From positions 30,350,731 to 30,414,730 of the forward strand of contig NW_025335268.1 in the NCBI RefSeq assembly GCF_004798865.1: a stretch of DNA of 64,000 nt. Reading direction: 5' to 3'. This DNA is from Varanus komodoensis. Lineage: Eukaryota > Chordata > Lepidosauria > Squamata > Varanidae. The position numbers and the translations under genes were made by a program. Below the pieces are notes generated by a model. It ran no database searches. It had not been told where the DNA came from and saw nothing but the letters and a program-made list of their open reading frames with translations. This document shows positions 1 to 12,390 of the stretch, piece by piece (the stretch's first letter is position 1; every line of letters begins with the position of its first letter).

Positions 1-3000
1 AATTTGCTAGGGTCAAAGGTGGATCTAGCCATAGCAGACTTAAAGGTCTTTGCCTCAAAGGGTATTCCTCTGATGACAAGGATCATCTTGGAGACAGATC
101 ATCTAGAACTGATGCAGAACAAATTTATGTGGATTGTCCCTGGGCCTTCCACCAGATACTCCTGTTGCTTGCATTCAAGAAAAAGTGGACCTAAAGCCAA
201 TATTATACTTTATTCTGAGGCCTACTTTCTTTTCCTTTGTAAAATTAAATTATTTGGTAAATGAGCTGATGAAACAACACATAGCAGAGTGTATGTGCTT
301 AGCTTAGCTCCCAAAAACACCTGGATAAGTGGCTGTGATTTCTTAGGAAATCTCACTTGGATCTTTCAGGGCTTGCAGATGATGAGGTGCAGTCTAGCTG
401 GGAAATCTAATGATTTAGATCTAATGAAGTCCAACTTTGGGAATTATTTGTTAGTCTGAACCTTGAAGCAATTGGGGTATCTACATTTTCTAATAGCTTT
501 CCCATTCCAAAAATCCATCATGGAGAAAGGAAATATTCATCTGAAATTACTCTTTCTCCACAAGGCTTTTACAGCCCTGTGTTTTCAGACAACTTTTTGG
601 AAGGGAGATACAGGAAAATCCCCAGAGAACAGCTTTTCTGTGTCTGTAGTTGCCAGATGGTTGAGAATACCATACATTATGTTATGCTGTAAATTTTATA
701 ACTCTCAAAGGGAAAAAATAATGAGAAAATTCAGAATTGGTAGCCACTCCTAGTGATGAGAATAGAATCAGATATCTGCTGTCTAGAATGGTAGAATGTG
801 CTACATTAATGCAGCCACATTTTTGGCAAAAGGCTCCGGTCTCAGGCAAGCCTATGAGGCTAATGTTTCCTTTAACTATTTTGCCTGTTCTGTGTGAGTG
901 ATGGATGTTGATTTGTTTGGCCGTAAATTTTCTTTTTGGCTATAATCTATGATTGGTTGCCTAATAAACTTGATTGGGATCGGATGGTGTACATGGACCA
1001 CGGGCCTGCCATGTACAAGCATCCGCTGGTTGGCGGCATCTTCAGATGACCTCCTGCAGGCGTTGCATCCAGGCAGCAACATCTGCACGATGGCGCTTCC
1101 CATATGTCCTAGCCCACTGAAATGGTCTTGGGATGCATCATGGTAGAAGGCATGAGGTATTTTAGGACCGGTAGGGAAAATGAAATGCTTTCTATCCCAA
1201 GGAACTGATTTGGGACAGGTGCCTGGCAGTATGTTGTGGGTTAAGGAAATGGGAATGTGCATTGCCGTTCAGAAATAAATTCCCCCAGGCCCATTGTGAC
1301 TTCATGTCAGCTTGAAGGGCATAGGATTGCAGGCTAAAATACATATATCCTAAAAAGGTTAATGTTGCTTTCAAAATGCCATCACTGGATGCAAGCCTGC
1401 CAAGATAGATTGAAAAATATAGACAAATCAATCTGTATTTGGATAGATGTGTGCCAGTGACAGCTGGTGTACACTTGTAAAAATTAGCTAGTGTATAAAT
1501 CTACTTTTCCATGCCGAAGGCTAACCAGATGCTTTAAAAATCTTTTTGCCTGGGCCATAAAATATGCCTCTGTGGATCTGGTGTAAATCTTAAAATGTGA
1601 TGAAAAAAACCCCCAACATATATCTCCATTGGTGCATTCATTTTGCAGGTCTAAAGTACTCCTGGTATCACCAACAGTGTGGACCCCTTTACTCTCTGTA
1701 GCATGGGCTTGTTATTACTTTTACCAGTAGAAGATGGAGCGGGGTGTGGGGGAGGGGACCTGGGAAAACCAGAAGGGAAGAAGACAGAGAAGTACAGAGG
1801 GAAATATAATCAATCAGCCATTGAGCAGGTTCTGTGAATACCTACTTTTCTGGTGCATATGGATTGGCCCAGACCTGATACTATTAACCGGAATGTTTCC
1901 TGATTTTCAGGGCCTTGGCACTTGCCAATGGGTTCTGAAATAGAACTGGAATGGAGAGACTGTCTATTTCTCCTTACACTCACACATACACTTCTATTCA
2001 CATGTATATCCAACTCTTTCCTGCAAACCTCAGAGTATATTTTAACTCTGCAGCAACTCTATGAGCTAGTCGCTTAAGCTGAACGATGTTTCATACATAG
2101 CATTAACCCATGTTTGTTGCCCTACTCACACTTCATCTGGCAAAAGCTTGACCAAACCAGACTGTTTTTCTCCATTGCCAGTCCCTTCTCTGTGTTCCAA
2201 GTGTCTTGACTGTACTGGTGGCCCATAGAACAGCTGAGGGTTTTAACCACTCTTGCCTGCCACTTCTGGAGCCCGGTGGAACAACCTACAAACAAATTTT
2301 GAATTTGCATGCAAGAAATCATGGTTTAAGACAATTCACTTTGGACAAACAAAAGGTCATTAGCTGGCTGCATTCACAATTCATGACAACCCAAAATTCA
2401 ACAACCCATTCCATGGACCAGCATAATGAGCACATCAAGCCAGCCAGTTTCACACAGCAGAGGGAGGAGCTGACACTTTTCAACTACCGCCTCCAGGCCT
2501 GGCTTTGTTGAGGTAACAGCATTTCAATTTTTGTTACCTCACTGCCTCTCTCAAGGACGTTTTTGATATGCGACTTTAAAGGCTAAGAGGCTCAAAGGCA
2601 TCTGTTGTTTGCGATGGCTCCATCTCCACTACAGCAGACTTTAAGCACTGTTACTTCAAATAATTTCTCTTTAGAACAGGTTGGATTTTCAAACAACTGG
2701 TTCCCGGGAGAGACCATGACTAGTCCGGGTATGCACAGGTGACATTTCAGAAACAGAAAACAAGTGCTTGAGTGTGAGTACATGCATCTGTCCAGCTTTC
2801 TATTGATCTACCAATCAATTAATCTGAAGGAAACCTTTGTTCTTTTTTAAACCACAAGCAATCATACTTTGATAAGAGTGATAAGCATTTCTTCTTCACT
2901 TAAAAAACAGGAATACCATTCTGTTCCTCCAGTCTCCGATTTATTGGGAAAATACGTTCCAGTGCTTCTGGAGCTATTGTGGCAGTGGTAATGCTGTTCA

Positions 3001-3850
3001 TATTATTTGGTCAGAGACTGGTCAGAGATCTCATGGTCCTGTGAACACCTGTACTAAGCTAGACATCTGCCTGGAGAGGAAGCCTAAGAGCAGTATGTGG
3101 CCGGGATTGAGGAAGCTGTTGAAGAAGAAACCAGGTGTCCTCTCAGTTCTGACACAGTCCTTTTTGGTCTCTCACCAGGCAAACCATCTCTGTTCAGGTC
3201 TGCCTCTGATAGTGTTTCCACCCCATTGATGTGAATAATTTTCTACATCCATTGTGCAGTCCCAGCTATGTTAATGGCAATTAACATGATGAGATCCTAA
3301 AATAAACTCGATTCTGAAAGGACACACTACAAAGCAGTGAGACAACAAAGAGCTGCTCTTTTAAGCACTGAGTCAGCTGTGGCCAAAGCTTGGTGGGCGT
3401 ATCTTAAGTGCTTACTCTGCTAAACAAGTCTCTTCAAGGGCAGATTAAGGCATCTTTTAAATGGAAGCAAGGGCAAGAAAAAGAGAAGGTAGCAGCTGTG
3501 CTGAACTAAATATGCAGGCTGACCTTTCCAGAGGCTTGAGCTCTCTGTCAAGTGGCACCTGCACTGGTTTCATTTCCTCCTCCTTCCTGGGAAAGGCTAA
3601 GAAGGGCGGGAGAATCCCTTCTGCTATTTCTACAGACCAGAGCAATTCTTTCCAGAAAATCTTATTATACACAAATGTGCAATGCAAGATAAATAGGATT
3701 GGGGGGTTTCTGTTTTCTTTCATTAGAATTTTGTGGGATGATGATGTCCATGCACAAGGGCAGCCATCCATGAAGGGGTCACTGGGCCCGCCCAGATAGT
3801 TGCTCCCAACCCTCTAATCCAATCCTGTAGCTACCTGGATTGGGCCAGAG
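1..3850. other. Unique noncoding stretch, no gene recognised
   Basis: Only short open frames occur here, and none resembles a known protein. They lack consistent length, splice context or recognisable motifs. Around 950-1200 the DNA is richer in CpG than its surroundings and is open on both strands, but I recognise no family. I see no LINE, SINE or transposon end that I can support in this stretch. Confidence 0.5.
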
Positions 3851-3859
3851 AGGTCTTTC

Positions 3860-3930
3860 TGTAGCTCAGTTTGCAGAGCACAGACTTCCTTGGCGTTGCT
3901 GTTGGAGGCCAGATTCCCTCATGGGTAGTC
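3860..3930 (+). repeat. Possible decayed tRNA-like SINE head
   Basis: A box-A-like string, TAGCTCAGTTTGCAGAG, near 3862 is followed by GGCCAGATTCCC near 3906, which loosely resembles a pol III box B. The spacing is a little longer than in a tRNA and box B is poor. No SINE body or tail is recognisable downstream. This may be chance. Confidence 0.2.
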
Positions 3931-4254
3931 AGCTACAGACTGTATATTAGCTGCAAGCAGAGCTGAAGCCAGCAGCAAGCAGGGCCTTCTCCCACATAGA
4001 CATGCCCAGGCACTGCAATGATCATTAGAGGTCCTCCTGGTTGGGCAAGATCCTGCAGGCATCCATCTGGTGACCACCACTGTGGAGGTGTCCATGCTCT
4101 GAAATGCACTGCACTGCGCACACACAAATAAAACATGTACTGACCCTGATGCAGGGCAGGTCCATGTTCAATACTTTTATTCACCTCAGCATTTAATGTT
4201 ACTATTTATTTTGTGGTGGTCCCCAGTTATGTTTTAGTATATATTAGTTACATT

Positions 4255-4322
4255 GCATGTTTGCGTATGTAACTTCGGCGAATGGGGCGGCATAGAAATT
4301 TTCTAAATAAATAAATAAATAA
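4255..4322 (+). mobile_element. L2-clade LINE, 3' tail only
   Basis: The string CGGCGAATGGGGCGGCATAG followed by AAATTTTCTAAATAAATAAA is the end of the L2 3' untranslated region seen on the other copies in this window. It matches, in reverse, the tail of the antisense copy at 61403, down to the AAATTTTCTAAATAAATAAA end, so both belong to the same subfamily. Upstream similarity fades quickly, so this is a severely 5'-truncated insertion, the usual product of incomplete target-primed reverse transcription. Confidence 0.7.
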
Positions 4323-4534
4323 GTTGGTATGATTGTATTGCTCTGCACAGTCTGGATATATTTGAAATGAGAAGTGGCATGGAAAAATTGCCGAAATCCA
4401 TAAATAAACATGGATATGTCACCATTTTTCTCTCTCTCTTTTGTGCTTTCTCCTCTTCCTCTTTCTCCTTCCCACCCACTGGCTTCCAGGGAAGGGACAA
4501 GGGATGGGCAAAGAGCTGATATTCTCTGAGTATC

Positions 4535-4645
4535 ACTCTCTGATCTCTAAATTGGACATCAGCTGGACAGTCCTTCAAAAAGAGTTCCGATGACTACATT
4601 TCAAAGAGAGGATGGTCCTTGACAAAGTTAAGTCACCCTACCTCA
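4535..4645. repeat. Decayed inverted-repeat element related to 53.7 and 60.3 kb
   Basis: The words GGACAGTCCTTCAAA and GAGGATGGTCCTTGA, followed by GTCACCCTAC, resemble the internal palindromes and GGTGGCC/GGCCACC-type ends of the elements near 53.7 and 60.3 kb. The copy is diverged and its limits are uncertain. It is probably a nonautonomous DNA transposon remnant. Confidence 0.35.
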
Positions 4646-5765
4646 TGTCCCAATTTGAATGATTCTGTGTATGTATCTATTCATGGATGTGTTTTCTCCT
4701 TCAGCGTCTCTTCACTGTACAATTCCCTTTCTCCATTAATCTTGAATTTTAATCCCAAAGCTTGAATAATAAAATATATCTTTGCAAGTGAGTGCATGTT
4801 AGATATTAAGTTTGCTCATGCTGAATCAGAAAAGGTCAGCCTGGAGTTCTGAATTCACCAATAATCAAGCAATAAATGCCTCTCTGAATCTCACATGTGG
4901 AATCTATACACTGAAAGCAATTTTGTGAACAGAGTTGAGTTTGGATTTTTGATAAGTTTTAAATCAAGGACATATTCAAAGACAGCAAATCTAAGCACAA
5001 TTGTATGTGCTTGATGAGAAATGCGTGACCTTGGGGGAATCTTGCAGGCTAAGAAAGATGATCGAGTTTTCCTTTCCCATGGTAGAAGAAAGTCATGTAG
5101 TCAGTACTAAGGGGAAAATAAGATTCTTCACCAAGAAAAGCTGGGTTTGGCTGGCTTCTTTCATTTTGTGTATTTTTTCCTGCCTTTTATACTATTTTGC
5201 ATAACTCATTCTGCTTTACAGTTGTTAATTGTTGCTTGTAGTGCCATGGAAACCCAGTCATTGCAATTTCTTGCACAAGCAGCTCTACTGATTATGTGAG
5301 ATGACATCTTCATAGTGACTTTTCCACCATCTAGACCAAGAGTGTGGATTCATTCCTCATTGTCCATCTTCAGAAATCACGCTAGAGCATCAGATGAGAT
5401 GGATGACTGTTGGAGAAAGTCTTCTAACTTTCATTGGTTAGGCCCACTCAGTGGAACACGCTCCATGAAGAGGCTACTTGACTCCTATATTCTAATTCAT
5501 TTAGTGCTGGAGAAGACTTTTATCTTATTTCAAGACTTTTATCTTTTAATTTAGTGTTAAATACAGCACATTGGAAAAGGCATCTGGCATGGTTCTGTGT
5601 ATGTGGGCTAATATGGGCAGCAGAGTGAAATTTACCTCCAGTCCACTAAGATTGTAGGGTCTTGGAGGGCCTTGGGGGAATGCTCATAGAGATCTAAGGA
5701 GCTCATGACTTTTTTTAAAATAGAAAACTTGTGAAATTCCTGGTGCTGCTTCAACCTTTCCTGTA
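4646..5765. other. Unique noncoding stretch
   Basis: No gene or repeat recognised. The short open frames here show no known domain. Confidence 0.5.
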
Positions 5766-5770
5766 TTTAT

Positions 5771-5804
5771 GCTCTCTCTCTCCCTCTCTCCCTCTCTCTC
5801 TCTC

Positions 5805-5860
<56 letters not shown>
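5771..5860. repeat. Compound microsatellite (CT)n-(TA)n-(TG)n
   Basis: An imperfect CT tract runs directly into about eight TA units and then about nineteen TG units. The TG part can adopt Z-DNA and the CT part is polypyrimidine. The 73-residue frame that reads through it is low-complexity and not a gene. Confidence 0.95.
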
Positions 5861-6029
5861 CATGTATGTATGTGTGTTATTGTGTGTTAGGGAAACAAAA
5901 CCAGAATGATTATATGCCTCTGCTACTGATTTTTATTTTGTATATAGATTAAATGATTGTATATGTATGTCTAGGTGCTCTTTTAGTATAAGCTGCCTGA
6001 AAAACCTTTGTTCATGGGAGGCATATAAT

Positions 6030-6135
6030 TCATGAGCGGAGCTGGCTGGTGCCGGAGGTCAGACTAGATGTCCCAGGAGGCCCCTTCTGACACACTCTGC
6101 TTCTATGTTTCTAAATGAATATAAATAAATAACTA
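6030..6135 (+). mobile_element. CR1-type LINE 3' end
   Basis: GGTCAGACTAGATGTCCCAG, then GGCCCCTTCTGACA and a TTCTATGTTTCT end, follows the CR1 3' untranslated pattern (a purine-rich 'gttggactagatg', then 'ggccccttccaac', then ATTCTATGATTC repeats). An AATATAAATAAATAA stretch follows. No coding part is preserved; this is a short, old tail. Confidence 0.6.
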
Positions 6136-7560
6136 AATGAGAGATGGAAGGATGGCTATATGGCAAGCTCCCTACAGAACTGCCATTTGAGAGTGCATTT
6201 GCCACCTTTGATAACCGTTTGTAAAATGTGGTCCATGAGCCGTTTTGCAATGTGTTTGTCCAACTGGTGCTGGGTGACCTCAATATGCAAGTGGGGACAG
6301 AGCCAGCTTTGTCTCTGAGACATTCTCCGTGGGCCCCTCCCTTGCTAGGTTGGCTTTCTCACCCCGATGTCACCAGCTGCTCTTGCTCCTCAGCCTCTGG
6401 CATCCATGCCGCCACATCCTTGCCTGACAAGCAGAGAGGCAGGGAGCAAGGGGGCTGCAGCACCCGCTGGCCCTCCTCCTCATTGGCCCCGTGCAGCTAT
6501 AATGGTACAGAGAAGGAGCAACTCGAGGAGGCTTTTCTCGATGAGTTCCTGGTGGGTTGTGGGCTCTTGGCAGATACCTGCCATGCCCATCCTTGCTGCT
6601 AAGGGACTCCCCAGCATATACATTTCTGAGATACACCTCCATTCAACAGCAATGGCCTTCTGCTTGTAACATGCTCTCTGGCACATCTTTGCCCTCAGCC
6701 GTATGGCAGCTCCCTTCCAAATGTGCCACAGCATCCTTTCCCCGCTTTCTTTCTCTTATCCATTTATTTTCCACCTACCATGATTATAGTTGCATTTGCT
6801 GAGTGTCAAATACCAATGAGCCAAACCCTTCCTTACACAAGAGACTGTTCTCTAAACCCATTCATGATTCAAATGTCATCATTTTCGGCTATTCACTGAA
6901 CCCCTTTGATGTGGATTGTCAGGCAGCATTCTCAGCCTCATTTTGCTTTTGGTATCTGACCTGGAAAACAAAGGCCTGGATATGTTCAGCAACTTTTTCA
7001 TCCTCTGGACCTTAGACAAAAGTGTTCTCTTAAGCAGCTGGTGGTCTCAAGGAGAGACATGTGACACCATGCGGAACTCAGTTATATCATCACATATCTT
7101 TTGACCACCATTTTTCTCACCCTAGTTTCCATGGGATGGGGGATCACAGGATTAGCACAAGAACTTTATTCTATTTATTTATCACATGTTACTGTTGCAT
7201 TTCCTGCCACAAAAGACACCTCAGAAACAAAGAAGTTACATGCAGAGTACTTGCTGAAGTATACAACTATCACAAGAGGCATCGGTCATGAGGGTGATCT
7301 TCCAACATGAAGAGAATGTTGCCATGCCACTACTTTCTTGGGTCTCTATCAGTAGCAGACTCATAGTAATAGTTTCCTGTGTGGGCCAGGGGTATAAAAC
7401 CTGAGGCTCTGGACCAAATCCAGCCCTTTGGGTTTCCCAGAAGTCACCACATCTTCTCCTGCCCTGCCCCTTTCCTCCCACCTTCCTTCATTTTGGAGAT
7501 TTTTTGTGTACATTGTCTCACATTCAAAAAAGCTTAAATACCTCTCTTGTGGCTTAGTTG
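6136..7560. other. Noncoding stretch with a GC-richer island
   Basis: 6290-6620 is clearly more GC-rich than its surroundings and has overlapping open frames on both strands (about 80-125 codons). None has a recognisable domain, so the openness probably reflects base composition. No repeat family recognised. Confidence 0.4.
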
Positions 7561-7712
7561 CATAGAAGCATAGAATAATGGAATCATAGTAGAGTTGGAA
7601 GGAGCCAAGAAGGTCATCAGGTTCAACCCCCTGCTCAGTGCAAGATTTCAAATTAAACCATCCCTCTCAGGTAGCTGTCCAGTTTCTTGAAGTAATATAG
7701 CAGGAAGAGCTT
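7561..7712 (-). mobile_element. CR1 LINE 3' fragment, antisense
   Basis: On the + strand the segment begins with CATAGAATAATGGAATCATA, continues with AGTTGGAAGGAGCC and then GGTTCAACCCCCTGCTCAGTG. This is the reverse complement of the CR1 3' untranslated region: terminal ATTCTATG repeats preceded by a 'gagcagggggttgga' block. Similarity fades after about 150 bases, so it is a 5'-truncated insertion. No coding sequence remains. Confidence 0.8.
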
Positions 7713-9905
7713 TAAGCTATGATAAGCTGAGAGAAGTGGTTGCTTGTTTTAGCTCTGCCCCTTTTGCCTTTGGGCCCACCTACCCCTGAAAGGTGGCCCC
7801 CAAGAACTTCTCCAACATGGAGTTTGGCCCTCAGACAGAAAAAGGTTCTGCACCTCTTGGTAGCACATGGCTGTTCCTACTCACATATTAAAATTATAAA
7901 ATTAGAATGCTCCAGCCCATATACTTCCCTTCAAACTTGACGGTGTTTCAATCCCTTAAACTGTAAAGTTGGGTGTCCACCTTCACAGCAGCATCACTGC
8001 ACTTTAAGAAGATGGATAAATGGCATAAACCTATTTAGTACTCTTTGCTCTATCAACTCTATGACCTACTAGTGGTTTCTTCCTTAAGGCATTGGATAAG
8101 CCAGTTGGTCAAACTATATATCCCTGGATACATACTAGTCAAAAACACAATTGCACTATTTTAAAAACGAGGGCAAGACTCAGGTTAACTGCCTGAGGTC
8201 AGAGCTTCATCCTCTCCATGGTGGATGCTCCTGCATAACTAGAGTTTTCATCTGGGCAGGAAAAAGATGCCTCTCTGATGGACGTGTTCAGAAGTTGCTG
8301 TCTTTAGCAACCTAGTCCTCCCATGCTGATGGAGAGAGAACACAAGTGGAGATGAAGGCAAGGGGGGAAAGTCCTAGGAAATGCCTTCACTTGCTACATT
8401 TCTGTATGATATTAATCTGATGGTAAAGGATTAAGCCCAGTAAAAAGATTTCAGCTCTTATTGCTTTTGAGTACAACATACTACAAGAAATTCACTCAGA
8501 TGCCACTGTAGTTAGATCAGGCTTGGGCATTTAGATAATGGCAGATATACGTACCTGCATATGAGTAGGGGGGGTGGGGGGGCTAGTTTAATCTATCCAG
8601 AATGGAGAACTACAAAACATGCAAGAAATTGTGGGAGCGCATTTTCCTTGACAGTTGCTGCTTGTTCTTGAATATTGTTAAAAATGCATTTCAAATGACA
8701 TGCCTAGCTATGAAAGAAAATGCTTTTTTCTTCCACCTTTGTCACATAAGTAGCTGAAAAGCAAAGCAAGGCTGCTTCAAGAAAGACAGCTCCCAATGCT
8801 ACTAATCAAAAGGCATTGCACAGCTATTCCTTCTTTCCTTCGCATTGTAACTGATTTTTATGATAAGAAAAAGATGAGAGAGTGAGAACACCCAGAGAGT
8901 TACAAATGGGGGAGTTTATCATCTAGACCCTTGTAAAATTTTGTCTGTAAGACAGGGTGATCACAGGATAAAAGCCTTGTTTTGGGATTACATTTGGTTC
9001 ATCAATGTTTAGCTTACCTTGCCGATCATCAACAAGTAGCAGGTGCATTTTGAAGTTGCACTGAGGCTAAGAAAAACTAGAGTCCATTTGAACCCGTGAG
9101 TACGTTTGTACTTTAGCAGCAAAGGGAAATAAAAGAGGACCAGTCTTGCAAAACATGTTTTGAGGAAATACTAGATATCTCGGATTGGAAACTGTTCAAC
9201 AAACATTTGCATTTGTGGTGACTAACCCATTCCAGAATGCCCACAGTGGTATGTATAATGCACCTTTGCAAGTGTGTTGACAGAAGAGGGAGAAACCTTT
9301 GTTTCTCATTGTCCCGTGATTACACTTCATGTGGTTTCACCTGCCACCACAGGAACTGGAGCAAGTTGATTTTTTAGAAAAAACTGTTTACATGCCATGT
9401 CTCAAGGGTGTTGCTCTTTACTGAGAGTATTTGACTTCTCTGCTCCTTTCATAAGAAATGAAATATCTTCCTATATTTTTCTTAGATGCAGAATGATAAT
9501 CCATTGTATATGAAAGGAATGGCAAACAAGCTTTGATAAAGAACAACTTGTCCAAAACATTAGAAAAACCACTCCAAACATTGCAGCTTGTGTGGGTGGT
9601 TTCTTCTTCTGTTTGTTTCATGAATCAGTGCCTCTTCTTTGTTTACATGTCTTACAGGCAATAAAGTAGCATATTTATTTAATAAAGTCCTATTATAATA
9701 AAGAGCATCTGAACAATGAGTAAAGAAGATGCTTGAGAGAACCTTAGGATGTCTCCATGGGCCTTGAGAAGTGGACATGGTTGAGTACGGGCTTAGGAGG
9801 GGCAGCCTCCCTTCCCACCATTCCCAAGAAATTAGGAGCAGAAATTTGTGAGGAAGCAGCAGAATAAACTGGTGAATGCATAGAAATGCACAGAGTAACT
9901 GTGGT
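7713..9905. other. Unique noncoding stretch
   Basis: No gene or repeat recognised. A G-rich run (seven and eight Gs separated by one T) lies at 8568-8582. Confidence 0.5.
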
Positions 9906-9907
9906 CC

Positions 9908-10042
9908 AGCCACAGACTCTTAGCCCAGTCTACCTCCCAGGATTGTTTTTGGGAGGGTAAAACGGAGCTATATAAGCAACTTTGGGTTCCTCACAAGAGG
10001 AAAGGGGTGAGATATAAATGCGATGTGATGAAGACGATGATG
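9908..10042 (+). mobile_element. MIR-like tRNA-derived SINE, 5'-truncated
   Basis: This copy shows the body and tail of the SINE family seen in full at 58181: a decayed CTACCTCCCAGGATTGT core (compare CTACTTCACAGGGTTGT), then GAGATATAAATGCGATG with a short A/T/G-rich tail. The tRNA-like head with boxes A and B is missing. An antisense L2 tail abuts it downstream. Confidence 0.65.
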
Positions 10043-10132
10043 ATTCCTTATATATTTATCTATTAAAAACTTTTCTACCCTGTGTACCACTAGCATCTCG
10101 GGACAGCTTACAAAGAACAAAACAAATTTTCC
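10043..10132 (-). mobile_element. L2/CR1-type LINE 3' tail, antisense
   Basis: The + strand reads TATTTATCTATTAAAAACTT, then TTCTACCCTGTGTACCACTAG and CTCGGGACAGCTTACAAA. This is the antisense form of a LINE 3' end of L2 type, in which an A/T repeat follows a GTAAGCTG...CCAGGGTAG block. It is diverged, and only about 90 bases are recognisable. Confidence 0.5.
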
Positions 10133-10984
10133 ATCTAATACTGAGAGAGAAAAGGTGTGCCAAGAGCCAGAAGAAAGAACAAACTGCGCAGAGATTTTTC
10201 TTTATGGAAGTAGTACTAGCAAAAGAAATCCCTAATGTAGGCCCCCCTCATGAGGCACAGGACCCTTTGTTTAAACAGTATTTGTGGCAATAGTCATTGA
10301 AAGTGCAATCCTATGAAGATTTGGATAGGATATAAAAACCCTACACCTTCCAGCATGCTGGGAATTGTAGGTCTTTTCTTCTATCTCCACACACATATAA
10401 AATTTTGCCCTACTGCACTTTTATAGATGTGTGACTCAAAATCAAGCATTCTTCAATATAAAGAACAATATATAAGCATAGGTATCCAGACAGTCTAGCC
10501 ACAACTACTAGTTTTCCAGCCGATAGGACTGCCTAACTCTGGCTTAATCTTGGCTTAATTGAAAAGAATAAATGGTCCTGACCCAGTCAGAGAGCTCTAA
10601 CTGGAATCATTCCCCTGCTCTCCATGTCTTTTCTTAGCCAGCTTTCCACACCATCTAAAAATTGTCAGATAAAAATAGGCACACTTGTTTTACAGGAACT
10701 GACAAAAGCTTATCAAGTCCTGAGAAGGGCAAGGAAGCTGTAGGAACAAGTCACATCTAAATGCTAATACAACTTGTTAGTCCGGAAAACTTTCATCACA
10801 AATAAAGATTATGCCAAAGTGTATAATTACCAGGTTTAGTATAAAGCTCAGTTACATTATAAGTTGAGGACCATCCCCTATCCCAACACTTGCTTCAGTT
10901 CAGAAGGATGAACATGCTAAACTTGATTTTGCACAGACCAGGCACCCAAAATTTAGGTTGCTCATGTGCAAAAATTCAAGAATT

Positions 10985-11556
10985 GAAACTTGTTGACTGC
11001 AGTGGAATTAAGTGAACTTGTTGAGATAGTTCTCCGTCAGCTCCACTGGCTCCCGATTGAAGTCCGGGCCCAATTCAAGGTGTTGGTTATGACCTATAAA
11101 GCCCTAAACGGCTTAGGAACTGGATATCTAAAGGAATGCTTGCACCCATATATGCCCTCCTGCCCCTTGAGATCGGCAGCAGAGGCCCTTCTCCGGGAGC
11201 CCTCCGTGAAGGACATTAGGAGGGTGAGTACAAGGAGGAGGGCCTTCTCTGTGGTGGCACCACATCTATGGAATGCGCTTCCCAGAGAGATCCTCCTGGC
11301 GCCATCATTATTTGCTTTTTGGCGCCAGGCTAAGACCTTTTTATTTAAAACTTATTTTAATTGTTAAATTATTTGAATTAATTAGGATTTTAACATTTTT
11401 AGCCAAGAATGCACCGGGGGTTTTTAAACAATTTTTTAAAATTGTTATATTGTCATTATTTATGTATGTATTTATGTATCCTTTGTGAGCCGCCCTGAGG
11501 CTTTGTTGCGACGGGGGCGGCATAGAAATATTTCAAATAAATAAATAAATAAATAT
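10985..11556 (+). mobile_element. L2-clade LINE, 3' end with open reading frame
   Basis: The frame 10990-11367 (125 codons) encodes the C-terminal end of the L2 ORF2 protein: LRQLHWLPIEVRAQFKVLV, MTYKALNGLG, STRRRAFSVVAPHLWNALPR and the terminal FLFKTYFNC. It is closely similar to the copy at 26690-27024. The 3' untranslated part ends with GAGCCGCCCTGAGG, GGGGCGGCATAGAAATATTT and an AAAT repeat at 11536-11554. The reverse transcriptase domain is absent, so this is a 5'-truncated, fairly young insertion. The frame is open to its natural stop but does not code for a working enzyme. Confidence 0.9.
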
Positions 11557-11811
11557 AGACTCCTCTTCTCTATCCTGGCGTGTAAGGATCCTGAGGCATG
11601 TACAAGTGCCATGGGATCCCCTCATGTTTCAACCCTTGAGGGGGGATGCATGCCAGTTTGCCCCCATCCTAATGGGGTTCTAACTCTTGTGCCAGGACAT
11701 GAGTGTCTCAGGCGCAGGGGCGATTTCAAGCCCTGTCAGTGTGAAATTAGAGCCCCACATTCCTTTGTTTGATGGATCGGGTGGGGTGTACACTCCTTTT
11801 GTATGCCTATA
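11557..11811. other. Spacer between two opposed L2 copies
   Basis: About 255 bases of unique sequence separate a sense and an antisense L2 3' end. No gene recognised. Confidence 0.5.
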
Positions 11812-12390
11812 CTATTTATTTATTTAAACCTTTTTTGACCGTCCCTTACTATAGTCTCGGGATGGTTTAACAATAAGATAAAACAGAATAAAACACATCT
11901 GCCTAATCATATTCTTAACCAATCAACAATAAAACCCATATTGAAAACATTGGGACAATTAAAAGCTTTTAGCCAGGTGCCAAAAAGAATAAAGTCATGG
12001 CAAACCACTCTGGGGTGCATATTCCACAATTGGGGTGCCACCACTGAGAAGGCCCTTCTCTGGGTAGTCACCCTCCTAATCTCCTTCAAGGAGGGCTCCC
12101 AGAGAAGGGCCTCTGCCCCAGATCTTAAGGAGTGAGTAGACACATATGGAAGGAGATGCTCCTTCAGGTAACCAGGTCCCAAGCCGTTTAGGGCTTTATA
12201 GGTCATCACCAGCACCTTAAATTGGGCTCAGTCTTCAACTGGTAGCCAGTGTAGGTGGTAAAGGACTGGCGTCATATATTCATACCTGCCGGTCCCTGTT
12301 AACAACCTGGCAGCTCTATTCTGAACCAATTGAAGCACCTAGACTGTCTTCAAGGGCAGCCCCACATAGAGCATATACTAAAGGTTCCTC
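11812..12390 (-). mobile_element. L2-clade LINE, 3' end, antisense
   Basis: Read on the minus strand, the segment starts with a VGLPLK-like part and passes MTYKALNGLGPGYLKEHLLP, then TTQRRAFSVVAPQLWN. It ends in a 3' untranslated tail whose antisense form is TATTTATTTAAACC at 11815. It is more diverged than the copies at 10985 and 24971, with the frame degraded past the RRRAFSVVAP motif. It forms an inverted pair with the copy just upstream. Confidence 0.9.

Noticed and set aside
3457-3799. Overlapping open frames of about 105-112 codons on both strands
   Set aside because: Openness on both strands reflects composition; no protein family recognised.
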